From Paenibacillus zeisoli (GTDB taxonomy: Bacteria; Bacillota; Bacilli; Paenibacillales; Paenibacillaceae): a stretch of 64,000 nucleotides of DNA. The notes under the pieces are model-generated. The model searched no databases, was not told the origin of the DNA, and saw nothing but the letters and a program-made list of their open reading frames with translations. The stretch lies in NCBI RefSeq assembly GCF_003994465.1, contig NZ_RZNX01000002.1:487550-551549 (forward strand), read 5' to 3'. Of this stretch, positions 43,279 through 51,336 are shown piece by piece. Both the position numbers and the translations under genes were made by a program. Positions within the stretch are counted from its first letter, which is position 1. Every line of letters starts with the position of its first letter.

Positions 43279-43698
43279 ATGACAACACCAATTCGAAGCA
43301 ATTCAGTTAGAAATCCAGAAGATATGAATACCGCTTTTGCCGATGCCTTCAACTCCGGCGAGATCAACAACCTGCTTTCGCTTTACGAACCTGACAGCAT
43401 CCTTATTAATCTAAGCGGCAGCAAAGATAAAGGAATCGCAAGTATTCAAAAAACTCTTGAGGAACTACTACAACTACGCGGCAACATGGTGTCCAAAAAC
43501 ATTTACTGCATTCCTTTTGAGAATATCGCTTTGTTGCGTGCCCATTTCATCCTTGAAGCGGTAAGTCCGGATGGTAAGCCGATACATCTGGAAGGTCATA
43601 CTTCCGAAGTTATCAGACAACAATCCGACGGAAGCTGGCTGTACATCGTGGATCACCCATTTGGTGCCGATTTGCTAGATAGAGTAAGCGCCATATAA
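43279..43698 (+). CDS. SnoaL/DUF4440-like (NTF2-fold) protein
   Basis: A 139-residue NTF2-like protein: NTAFADAFNSGEINNLLSLY, then GIASIQKTLEELLQ and the C-terminal VIRQQSDGSWLYIVDHPFG typical of the YybH/DUF4440 group. These domains bind small hydrophobic molecules, sometimes acting as cyclases or isomerases. AGAGGG lies before the ATG. It is divergent from HxlR, which probably controls it. Confidence 0.8.
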   Translation: MTTPIRSNSVRNPEDMNTAFADAFNSGEINNLLSLYEPDSILINLSGSKDKGIASIQKTLEELLQLRGNMVSKNIYCIPFENIALLRAHFILEAVSPDGKPIHLEGHTSEVIRQQSDGSWLYIVDHPFGADLLDRVSAI

Positions 43699-43758
43699 AA
43701 ACATGTTCTTATTTGTGATACGGTTCATCCATCATCATCCTATTATTTATGAATTAAA

Positions 43759-44163
43759 TCAATATCTACCTCTAAACCGCTGAATCGCATCCTCGGTCAC
43801 TGGCTGGAAGAGGTTAATCAGGTTGCCATCGGGATCGCGGAACAGCATAGAACGGTTCCCCCATGGCATCGTGGTCGGTTCCTTTACCCAATCAGCGACA
43901 AATGGCTTCAAGCGCACATATTCGGCTTCGACATCGTCCACGAGGAACTCAATAATGACAGTGCGATTGCTGGCCCCCACTGCGGAACCGGCGCCGAATA
44001 GCTGCGTCGTCTGGGTGTGGCCGATTGCAAGGGTGCATGATGGCAGAACGAGTTCGGCAAATACGGGCGCGGGTCGCTCCGCCGAAACCCCCATGACTTT
44101 CTCATAAAACTGGACAAGACGATCCACGTCGTCAGTAATGATGCGTACCGAAGCGAAATTCAT
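43759..44163 (-). CDS. VOC (glyoxalase/bleomycin-resistance fold) protein
   Basis: A 134-residue vicinal-oxygen-chelate protein: ASVRIITDDVDRLVQFYEKV at the start, ELVLPSCTLAIGHTQT, then EFLVDDVEAEYVRL and the metal-region NRSMLFRDPDGNLINLF. The conserved RDPDGN turn and a C-terminal glutamine are present. Single-domain members act as glyoxalases, dioxygenases or drug-binding proteins. GGAAGGATG precedes the ATG. The role here is unknown. Confidence 0.83.
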   Translation of the reverse strand: MNFASVRIITDDVDRLVQFYEKVMGVSAERPAPVFAELVLPSCTLAIGHTQTTQLFGAGSAVGASNRTVIIEFLVDDVEAEYVRLKPFVADWVKEPTTMPWGNRSMLFRDPDGNLINLFQPVTEDAIQRFRGRY

Positions 44164-44221
44164 AATATATCATCCTTCCTAATATCTATCTCTTTTATAT
44201 CTACATGTGCAATTATAAAAG

Positions 44222-44255
44222 AACACTGCTGACAGCGTTATGTCAGCAGTGTTTT
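44222..44255. terminator. Hairpin in a divergent spacer
   Basis: AACACTGCTGACA pairs perfectly with TGTCAGCAGTGTT around GCGTTA. On the plus strand TT follows; on the minus strand TTCTTTTATAAT follows. It lies between divergent genes (VOC and TPR), where no transcript needs ending, so it may be a leader attenuator of the VOC gene or a relic. See findings. Confidence 0.6.
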
Positions 44256-44372
44256 GAGCCGGCTATCAATCTATGAACAGGCTTGAAAGTTTGGTAGACT
44301 TTTCATATAGAGAATCTCTGCCTTAAGGGCTAAATTTTCATATATCCATTCCAATAAACAGGAGGGATCGCT

Positions 44373-44795
44373 TTGCAGCTCTCAGATTCAACTTATTCCG
44401 CAATTAAGGCTCTATGTGAACAAGGCGATGATTTAGTGAAGATAGATGAGTTTGATGCCGCCAAGCAAAATTATATTGCCGCCCTCCGATTGTTGCCTGA
44501 ACCTCATCAAGAATGGGAGGCCGCTACCTGGATCTATGTAGCTATTGGGGATGTCCACTTTGCTTTGAAGAATTACGATAAGGCCTTCAAGTGCTTTTCT
44601 AATGCCGTACAGTGTCCGAAGGGGCTCGGTAATCCGTACATTCATCTTCGGCTGGGGCAGTTATATTACGAACAGGGATACTTGGAAAAGGCAGCTGACG
44701 AGTTAGCTCGGGCTTACATGGCCGCTGGTATTGAGATTTTTATGGAAGACGACCCCAAGTATCTTGAGTTTTTGGAGACAAACATAGAGATTTGA
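44373..44795 (+). CDS. Tetratricopeptide-repeat protein
   Basis: A 140-residue all-helical protein with about three TPR units: KIDEFDAAKQNYIAALRLLP, ATWIYVAIGDVHFALKNYDK and YIHLRLGQLYYEQGYLEKAA. There is no catalytic domain or signal peptide, so it probably mediates protein contacts. The TTG start has GGAGGG six bases upstream. It stands alone. Confidence 0.8.
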   Translation: MQLSDSTYSAIKALCEQGDDLVKIDEFDAAKQNYIAALRLLPEPHQEWEAATWIYVAIGDVHFALKNYDKAFKCFSNAVQCPKGLGNPYIHLRLGQLYYEQGYLEKAADELARAYMAAGIEIFMEDDPKYLEFLETNIEI

Positions 44796-44859
44796 AAATT
44801 CAGGTTACGTTCCTTAGCGGATGCCTTCTTCCGATGTTCTAAATCAGTCAGTATTAAGA

Positions 44860-45720
44860 TTATTGGAGAAGCGATTCTTTTAGAAAATTCTGGAATCTGA
44901 TTGGAGGACGCCCGATTAGGTTTTCCAAAGTGGGATCGATTTGCGAGAAATCCCCCTGTCGGCTTGCTTGAAAGATCCCCGTAAGCAAGTTGATGATCGC
45001 TTCCGGCACTCCATGAGCCGTCAAGCGTGTCCGATATTCTTCATCGGACACAACAATATGTCGAATCGGCCGATCCAATACCTTGGAAGCCATCGATGCG
45101 ACCCCTTCCATGTCTATTGCCTCGGAGGCCGTAAGAGGAGGGGTAATCCCACCTAGCTTCCCTTCTGTCATGATCACCGCTGTAACTGCAGCCAGGTCCG
45201 AGTGAGTCGTCCAGGCAATCGGGCCGCTTTGCGGGGCTATTAATTCCCCTGTCTTCAAAGCGTCGCTGATCATCAATAACGCTGAAGTGGCAAAAAAACC
45301 GCATCGTAGCGACGTGAACGCCATCCCTGAAGATTTCAGAATCTCTTCTGTAGCCGCATTGGTGAGCATGGGGGGAAAATGTGATGCCGCAGATGAACCC
45401 ATATGGCTCGTGTACAGCACTCGGCCCACCCCAGCCTTCTTGGCCATATCAATGGCGGTTTGATGCTGGCGAACAGCCTCTTCTATCTCCAAAGCGTTGG
45501 AAGAGACAATGAGAACTTGCGACGCTTGTTCAAAGGCATGAAGGAGACTTTCGGAATCGTCGAAATTTCCTTGTCGAACACGAACTCCGCGTTCCTTTAG
45601 ATCCTGTGCCTTGCTCACATCCCGAACACTTACGCCAATTTCCTCTGCAGGAACACGCCCAAGAAGTTCCTCAACGATCTTCCTACCCAAATTCCCGTTG
45701 GCTCCGGTAACAACTATCAT
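44860..45720 (-). CDS. NmrA/QorB-like NAD(P)-binding protein
   Basis: A 286-residue atypical SDR. The N-terminal motif VVTGANGNLGRKIVEELL is the extended-family cofactor loop, followed by VRQGNFDDSESLLHAFEQ and LYTSHMGSSAASHFP. The pattern fits NmrA-like/QorB quinone reductases that lack the YxxxK triad. ATG 45720 is 12 bases after AAAGG; an upstream ATG at 45732 abuts it, so the start is uncertain by four codons. It is divergent from a TetR regulator. Confidence 0.83.
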   Translation of the reverse strand: MIVVTGANGNLGRKIVEELLGRVPAEEIGVSVRDVSKAQDLKERGVRVRQGNFDDSESLLHAFEQASQVLIVSSNALEIEEAVRQHQTAIDMAKKAGVGRVLYTSHMGSSAASHFPPMLTNAATEEILKSSGMAFTSLRCGFFATSALLMISDALKTGELIAPQSGPIAWTTHSDLAAVTAVIMTEGKLGGITPPLTASEAIDMEGVASMASKVLDRPIRHIVVSDEEYRTRLTAHGVPEAIINLLTGIFQASRQGDFSQIDPTLENLIGRPPIRFQNFLKESLLQ

Positions 45721-45917
45721 TTCTGCATGCATCCTTTCGTTTACTTCTCGTAGAATGGGTTTCTTGCCATACGATTTAGTTTGTGAAATCATAACCGTAT
45801 ACGTAGAAGATAAAAGGATTGCGCTCTGCTAACAACCTGCAAAAAGCTGTTTTTGTTGTGTTACCTACATATTCATCCTTTTGTCCGTTTATTAAGTTCA
45901 AGGGAAGGAGAGACCCC

Positions 45918-46511
45918 ATGTCAGTCAATCCTGATGATCCACGTGTAATAAGAACCCGTCAACAGCTCGTGCAGGCGTTTAACGAGTTGGTTGGGGAGAA
46001 GAGGAACTTTTATTCCATTTCTGTACATGATATCGCAGCACAGGCAGCTGTAAATCGAACAACATTCTATGCGCATTTCCAGGATAAATATGATTTTCTT
46101 GAATACTGGAAAACAGAGAAATTTCAAGTTTTTGTGAATGGCAGACTGCCAGATGACGCAAGCCTCAATGCGGACAATTTGCGAATCCTTATCCAAACGA
46201 TCTTTGATTTTCTGCTGCAGGCCAGACAGTACAGTACGCCCGGAGACAAGCAGTTTGAAGCCATATTTGAGAATGCCATTCATAAGGAGCTTCATCGGCT
46301 CCTACTTAAATGGTTACTTGAGGCGAATATGCAGGGCTATTCTCGTGATAAAGTGGAGACTAAGGCACTCGTTGTAAGTTGGGGTGTATTTGGGTCGGCT
46401 TTGCAGTGGAGTCGGAACCCTCAAAGCCGCTCGGTGGAATGGATGGTTGAAGAAATCATGGAGGTGATTTGGGCTGATCCTCAAACACCCAAGTTCCTGG
46501 ATTTCCTGTAA
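45918..46511 (+). CDS. TetR/AcrR family transcriptional regulator
   Basis: A 197-residue regulator from ATG 45918, with GGAAGGAG about eight bases upstream; the longer frame from 45819 covers the promoter region. The helix-turn-helix contains SISVHDIAAQAAVNRTTFYA then HFQDKYDFL. Its N-terminal wording is close to the TetR at 1571 (RTTFYTHFQDKFDLL), suggesting paralogues. It is divergent from the NmrA-like gene, its likely target. The histidine kinase follows 9 bases after the stop and may share its transcript. Confidence 0.87.
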   Translation: MSVNPDDPRVIRTRQQLVQAFNELVGEKRNFYSISVHDIAAQAAVNRTTFYAHFQDKYDFLEYWKTEKFQVFVNGRLPDDASLNADNLRILIQTIFDFLLQARQYSTPGDKQFEAIFENAIHKELHRLLLKWLLEANMQGYSRDKVETKALVVSWGVFGSALQWSRNPQSRSVEWMVEEIMEVIWADPQTPKFLDFL

Positions 46512-46520
46512 GATGATCAT

Positions 46521-47696
46521 ATGAAAAAAATACTATCTTTCATGGATTGGGGTATATTCGCTCTTCGTCTATACCATTATATTTTGCTGTTGTCCCAGGC
46601 CCTGGCGGCAAGTGGGTTCTCGAACCGGACGTTATTTAACGTGATCTGGCTGAGCATTGCCCTTGTCGTCCCTTTGCTGTTCTGGTTCCCCGGGCGCCGG
46701 ACGAACAAAGTCTGGTTCTGCATACTGGAGCTATTACTTGGCGGTTCTTATTATGTCTATTCTGTCATTCATCCAGATCTCACTTCAAAAGCGGACTATC
46801 TGCTGCCGAGCCTTACAATGGGCTACTTATTGACTAAGCAATCTCTTTGGATCGTTCCCGTAGTTGCCTCCATTCCCTTCTCCTATCAGTCTTCTCTAAG
46901 ATTATCTTGGGAACAGACCCTAAGTATCGGAACAGACAATCTGCTGTTCTGCTTCATCGGCATGTGGGCAAGCTTCGTCGCCCGTGCGTATGATCAGAAG
47001 AATAAGCTGGTTATTGAAGTGGAGCAGCAAAATAGGCTGTTAACACACTACACGGCCGAGATCGAGAAGATGACTTTGCTTGAAGAGCGTAACCGCATGT
47101 CCAAGGAGCTTCATGATACACTGGGGCACTCCTTTATCTCACTCATTATGAGCCTTGATGCTTCTATCGCCCTGATGGATAGCAAGCCTGCCGAAGCCAA
47201 AGATCGGTTAATTCGCTTAAGAACATTGGCTGAGGAAAATTTGGACGAAATGAGGAACATCGTACATGAAATGGGGGAAGAAGAGGAATCGAGCCTGATC
47301 CGGCAGATTGAATCCCTTGCGGACCGTTTCCGGGAGCACACGGGTGCGGCCCTAACTTTGAGTCTGCCGGAGACAGAGCGGTCCATCCATTTTGAAGTAC
47401 GGCAAGCGATTCTTCGGGTCATCCAAGAATCCTTCACGAACGCACTAAAACACGGAAAAGCATCTCAGCTGCATCTGGATCTTAGATTTTCTGAGGGCAA
47501 TCTGCAATTGTCTGTTCGAAATAACGGCCAACCGATCGACAAGCTTAATTATGGCTTCGGCTTGACCACGATGACACATCGGGTTGAGCGGTTGGGAGGC
47601 AGCCTCCACCTATCATCTGGAGAAGGAACTCCAGCGATAACTGAAGTCCGATGCGAAATCCCGCTGAAAGGAGTGATACTGCATGAAGAAAATTAA
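46521..47696 (+). CDS. NarL-type sensor histidine kinase
   Basis: A 391-residue membrane kinase with five or six helices in residues about 10-155 and no large extracellular loop, a coiled linker, then HisKA_3 with phospho-accepting H198 in SKELHDTLGHS and an HATPase domain (ESFTNALKHGKA, YGFGLTTMTHRVERLGG). The LiaS/DesK-like intramembrane build suggests sensing of membrane or cell-envelope state. It overlaps the response regulator by 14 bases. Output is inferred to include the CPBP protease downstream. Confidence 0.9.
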   Translation: MKKILSFMDWGIFALRLYHYILLLSQALAASGFSNRTLFNVIWLSIALVVPLLFWFPGRRTNKVWFCILELLLGGSYYVYSVIHPDLTSKADYLLPSLTMGYLLTKQSLWIVPVVASIPFSYQSSLRLSWEQTLSIGTDNLLFCFIGMWASFVARAYDQKNKLVIEVEQQNRLLTHYTAEIEKMTLLEERNRMSKELHDTLGHSFISLIMSLDASIALMDSKPAEAKDRLIRLRTLAEENLDEMRNIVHEMGEEEESSLIRQIESLADRFREHTGAALTLSLPETERSIHFEVRQAILRVIQESFTNALKHGKASQLHLDLRFSEGNLQLSVRNNGQPIDKLNYGFGLTTMTHRVERLGGSLHLSSGEGTPAITEVRCEIPLKGVILHEEN

Positions 47697-48327
47697 AGTG
47701 CTGCTTGCTGATGATCAAGAGTTAATTCTCGAGAGCCTACATATCGTGTTGTCCATGGAAGAGGATCTGGAAATTGTTGCTCTATCCAAGAACGGGGAAG
47801 AAGCAGTGAAGGACTGCGAACAGTTTATGCCGGATATTGTGTTGATGGATATTAATATGCCCGTCATGGACGGCGTCGCCGCAACGGCCCTAATTAAAGA
47901 GCGAATACCTGCAACCAAAATCATCATGCTGACCTCCTATAAGGAAGTAGAATATGTGTTAGCGGCGCTAAGCAATGGAGCTGAGGGTTATCTGCTCAAA
48001 GCCATCCATCCCAGGGACCTTGCTGCAGGTATACGAGTGGTTCAAGCGGGTGGGACTTTAATCTCGCAGGAAATGGCGAGTAAATTGATTAAGAACATGA
48101 ACCATGCCACCCCTGCGAAAAATAATGAATTCGGGCTCACCGCCCGTGAAATAGAAGTGCTGCATAAGCTGGCTGCTGGCCTGCGTAATCAAGACATTGC
48201 CGAGGCGTTATATCTTAGTGAAGGGACCGTTAAAAATTACATCTCAATGATCTATTCGAAGCTTAATGTGAAGGGGAGGCGGGAGGCCTCCCGTAAAGCT
48301 CGGGATTCAGGAATTATGGATCATTAG
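47683..48327 (+). CDS. NarL/LuxR-family response regulator
   Basis: A 214-residue regulator: receiver domain with acidic pair D10-D11, phospho-acceptor D56 (VLMDINMP) and K in LLKAIHP; LuxR-type helix-turn-helix at about 145-208 (LTAREIEVLHKLAAGLRNQD, then SEGTVKNYISMIYSKL). The start overlaps the kinase gene, with AAAGGAG about nine bases before the ATG. Partner of the upstream kinase. Confidence 0.92.
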   Translation: MKKIKVLLADDQELILESLHIVLSMEEDLEIVALSKNGEEAVKDCEQFMPDIVLMDINMPVMDGVAATALIKERIPATKIIMLTSYKEVEYVLAALSNGAEGYLLKAIHPRDLAAGIRVVQAGGTLISQEMASKLIKNMNHATPAKNNEFGLTAREIEVLHKLAAGLRNQDIAEALYLSEGTVKNYISMIYSKLNVKGRREASRKARDSGIMDH

Positions 48328-48419
48328 CCATATAAATTATGACTAAAGCGCACTGTCTCTTTATGACTTTTGCATCCTATACTCAGAGCATCAAATAACA
48401 AAGGATGGGGATGTAAGAC

Positions 48420-49277
48420 ATGAAGAATCACAGGAAATTAAGTGCTCAGGGTTCATTTTGGCGCTTTCCAATCGTCTGGATGATTGTGGGGGCTATTGGC
48501 ATTGTTCTCATAAATATAATATTCCAGCAACTGACAGAGCAAGGAGGGCTCGTTTCTCTTGTTTTCACCCTGGTGATGGGATTTCTGGCTCTCTTGGTGT
48601 ATAAGCTCACGCTGACCTACCTGGCCCGGCGGCCCACACCAGAGATATCAAGAAAGCGCGCAGGGATTGAAAGCGTCCTAGGGATGCTAATCGGGACCCT
48701 CTTTATCGCAGGGTCCGCTTTTATGATTATGGCCCTGGGAGGTTACTCCTTTCAGTGGGCAAGTTCTGCGGATACGAGCTCCGTTCTAATAGCCTCTATT
48801 GGATCAGCTTTAGGAGGAGCCATTGTCGAGGAACTGATCTTTCGCGGACTTATGCTTCAAGCCATTGATCAATTGGGGGGAAGACCGCTTGCACTCGCAG
48901 TAACCTCTCTATTCTTTGGAATTGCCCATCTTGGAAATCCAGGGGCGACGTTATGGAGCGGGTTCGCCATAGCCCTCGAGGCAGGTGTTCTGCTTGGAGC
49001 CGCCTTCTTGTGGCGGCGGAACTTGTGGTTCGCCATGGGGCTGCACTTTGCTTGGAATGCCATCGAGGGCCTGCTTGGCATTCCTGTCTCTGGACACCCT
49101 GCTACCGGTCTATTTACTGTAAAAGTGCACGGTGCCGCACTTCTCACAGGGGGCAATTTTGGACTTGAGGGCTCTATTGTTCCAGTTGTAGTTAGTGTTC
49201 TAATCTCCATTGCTATGCTGGCTGGGGCTGCCAGGAATCGAAGAATTGAGGCTCGGAATCTTCCTGTATCAAAGTAA
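48420..49277 (+). CDS. CPBP-family intramembrane metalloprotease
   Basis: A 285-residue protein with about eight membrane helices. The CPBP (Abi) motifs are intact: EELIFRG (E137-E138), FFGIAHLGNP and LHFAWNAIEGLLG. Family members include Rce1-like CAAX proteases and bacteriocin-maturation or immunity proteins. It lies 92 bases after the response regulator in the same direction; that system probably drives it. GGATGGGGATG precedes the ATG. Confidence 0.88.
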   Translation: MKNHRKLSAQGSFWRFPIVWMIVGAIGIVLINIIFQQLTEQGGLVSLVFTLVMGFLALLVYKLTLTYLARRPTPEISRKRAGIESVLGMLIGTLFIAGSAFMIMALGGYSFQWASSADTSSVLIASIGSALGGAIVEELIFRGLMLQAIDQLGGRPLALAVTSLFFGIAHLGNPGATLWSGFAIALEAGVLLGAAFLWRRNLWFAMGLHFAWNAIEGLLGIPVSGHPATGLFTVKVHGAALLTGGNFGLEGSIVPVVVSVLISIAMLAGAARNRRIEARNLPVSK

Positions 49278-49393
49278 TCGGCAACTGATCCTCTTGATTG
49301 GCGATTTTCGAGTTTAGCGGAGAATTCGGCCTACTTATGATACGGTTCACCGAGCTGTCTGTAACGACAAGTTTTTTGTTCACCTCATTAGCG

Positions 49394-49427
49394 ACAAGCC
49401 GGCCCAACACAGGCCGGCTTGTTCTTT
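49394..49427. terminator. Intrinsic terminator
   Basis: ACAAGCCGGCC pairs perfectly with GGCCGGCTTGT around CAACACA, followed by TCTTTT. It ends the CPBP transcript and abuts the stop of the convergent TetR gene. Confidence 0.9.
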
Positions 49428-50020
49428 TATTTCGTCAAGATGTTCATCAGAAGGTCAACTTCCTGCGCCCAATCCATTCCTAGTGCCTTAGCATCTTGAA
49501 GCATAAGACCATTAACGACTGAAAGAAATAATAACAATGGCTTGTAGGGATCTCCCTCAGCAAATTGTCCTTCTAGCTGCCCTCGGACAAATATCGGGAT
49601 CATCTGCTCAATGGTATCCTGTGGAGAATACCGCTCGATTGCTGCTCTTGCTTTGCTCGGAACACCTTCTGACGTTAACGCCTGCTGAACGATCAGGAAA
49701 TATTGCTTGTGGTTCTCATCCAACAACCGAATCATGAACGCTCTTAACTGATCAAGAGGCGAACCTGGTAACGTTCCGATATCCCTGATGGCGTTCTGGG
49801 ACTCCTCGATTGCCTCCTCCACGAGAAGAGCGAAGATCTCGTCTTTGGATTCAAAATAACGGTAAGATAATCCTTGACTGATGCCGGCCTCCTCCGCGAT
49901 CATGCTCATCTTCGTGCCGGCCAGACCCTTTTCCGCAAATAGTTTAAGCGCCGCCCGTTTGATCTGATCTTTGCGCTCATCGTGTAATTGTTCGGCCTGC
50001 ATTCTTCCTACTCTTGGCAT
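49427..50020 (-). CDS. TetR/AcrR family transcriptional regulator
   Basis: A 197-residue regulator. The helix-turn-helix contains TKMSMIAEEAGISQGLSYRY then FESKDEIFALL. The C-terminal domain (QALTSEGVPSKARAAIERY) is of the TetR_C type seen in SDR-linked repressors. AAGGAAGAAGGAT precedes the ATG. It lies 38 bases after the SDR gene (same strand), so the SDR and its regulator form an operon under the palindrome at 50992. Confidence 0.87.
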   Translation of the reverse strand: MPRVGRMQAEQLHDERKDQIKRAALKLFAEKGLAGTKMSMIAEEAGISQGLSYRYFESKDEIFALLVEEAIEESQNAIRDIGTLPGSPLDQLRAFMIRLLDENHKQYFLIVQQALTSEGVPSKARAAIERYSPQDTIEQMIPIFVRGQLEGQFAEGDPYKPLLLFLSVVNGLMLQDAKALGMDWAQEVDLLMNILTK

Positions 50021-50058
50021 AGGTTATCCTTCTTCCTTCGTTGTCGTCGACCCGTGTG

Positions 50059-50970
50059 TTAAGCCTGCGAAATACGGATTTGCTCCTCGCTTACTTCCCA
50101 TAACATCTTCGCCGCTTGCTTATCGCTCGCTTGAACCGACGGCGTTCCCAGTTGCTTGTCGGCGTAGTATCGTCCGCTTTCCAGATGTTCTTTGCCGGTA
50201 TCCGCCAGCCACACAAGCGTCTCCGCACCCTTCGCAGGCGCTTGGGCAAATCTCTTCATAACGGCCATGGTCATCCGGGCAAGCCATCCATTGTCCTGGT
50301 TGAAATTCGTGGCTATGAATCCCGGGTCAAAGCAATACGCAGCAACATTAGTTCCTTGGAGCCGCTTTGCCAGTTCGGCAGTGAACAGTATGTTCGCCAG
50401 CTTCGTCTCACCGTAACGGAAGTTAGGGCCGCCTCTCATCTTCCCCCAGAATCCAAAACAACGCTTACCGTTCAAATCGTCGAACCCGATGCCCTTCCTC
50501 GCCATCTTATGGCCATGGGACGAAGTCGTAATAACACGGGCATAATCACTCACCCTCAGTTTATCAAGGAGCAGTGTCGTTAACAAAAATGGCGCGAGAT
50601 AGTTGACCGCCCAAGTCATCTCTAGTCCGTCCTCCGTCAGCTTGTGATCAACGAACATAGCCCCGGCATTATTGATAAGTATGTCAATCCTCGGCCACTT
50701 CGCCACTATCTCGTTCGCCGCGCGGCGGATGGAACGCTGGGAGGACATATCGGCGATGAATACGTCCACTGTGATCGAATTGCCGGAGGACTCCCGCAGC
50801 CTAGCCGCAACATCATTCGCTTTGGCTTCATTGCGTGCAACAATTCCTAAATTCGTCCCTCTTGCGGCTAACTCTTGCGCAGCCGCCAACCCGATTCCGC
50901 TCGTGGCGCCTGTAATCACAGCATATTTGCCACTTACGTTATGACCGCCCGCTTGATGAATTCCGTTCAT
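50059..50970 (-). CDS. SDR family NAD(P)-dependent oxidoreductase
   Basis: A 303-residue SDR of the retinol-dehydrogenase/WW-domain-oxidoreductase-like group. TGATSGIG near the N terminus binds cofactor; INNAGAM, ITTSSHGHK (serine) and YGETKLAN (Tyr-Lys) complete the active site. ATG 50970 has AAGGGGAG eight bases upstream; an in-frame upstream start at 51003 lies within the operator. It is first in an operon with the TetR gene. Substrate unknown. Confidence 0.86.
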   Translation of the reverse strand: MNGIHQAGGHNVSGKYAVITGATSGIGLAAAQELAARGTNLGIVARNEAKANDVAARLRESSGNSITVDVFIADMSSQRSIRRAANEIVAKWPRIDILINNAGAMFVDHKLTEDGLEMTWAVNYLAPFLLTTLLLDKLRVSDYARVITTSSHGHKMARKGIGFDDLNGKRCFGFWGKMRGGPNFRYGETKLANILFTAELAKRLQGTNVAAYCFDPGFIATNFNQDNGWLARMTMAVMKRFAQAPAKGAETLVWLADTGKEHLESGRYYADKQLGTPSVQASDKQAAKMLWEVSEEQIRISQA

Positions 50971-50991
50971 TTGGAACACTCCCCTTTTAAT

Positions 50992-51006
50992 TGAATGATT
51001 CATTCA
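50992..51006. promoter_or_regulatory. TetR operator candidate
   Basis: TGAATGA-T-TCATTCA is a perfect 15-base palindrome, 22 bases in front of the SDR start. TGAATGA/TCATTCA dyads are typical TetR targets, and a TetR gene ends this operon. Confidence 0.72.
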
Positions 51007-51336
51007 TTTAAAAGCAGTATATGAACGGGTGATTTATTTGTGAACGTGGTTGCTAAAAAATTACTTATAATCTATCCAACATTCTTCATCCAAAAGCTCT
51101 ACAACTAACGCCTTCTCACGACGTTTTGACAAGCTCCAAGATGCCGCAAAAGACGATCGTAAATAGTCGGTCAATGAGGTTGATCTAGGCAAACCGTGGA
51201 ACTATTTCGGAGTCCATTCACGCTGAATACCAGCATCACTACTCGTCGTTGCTTGTGATGGCTAATCTTTCAGCGCATATCAAAAGGACCAAGCGTGACA
51301 AACACATCGCTTGATCCTTTTATGAAATAATTCAAT
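51007..51336. other. Intergenic region, nothing recognised but a terminator
   Basis: About 330 bases with no supported gene. The left end holds the promoter of the SDR-TetR operon. The right end holds the terminator at 51282. In between no repeats, RNA fold or coding bias are apparent. Confidence 0.5.
51282..51320 (-). terminator. Intrinsic terminator of the 1363-residue SLH gene
   Basis: AAAAGGATCAAGCG (minus strand) pairs with CGCTTGGTCCTTTT around a 12-base loop, with one mismatch. It lies 17 bases beyond the stop of the SLH protein gene. Confidence 0.85.
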
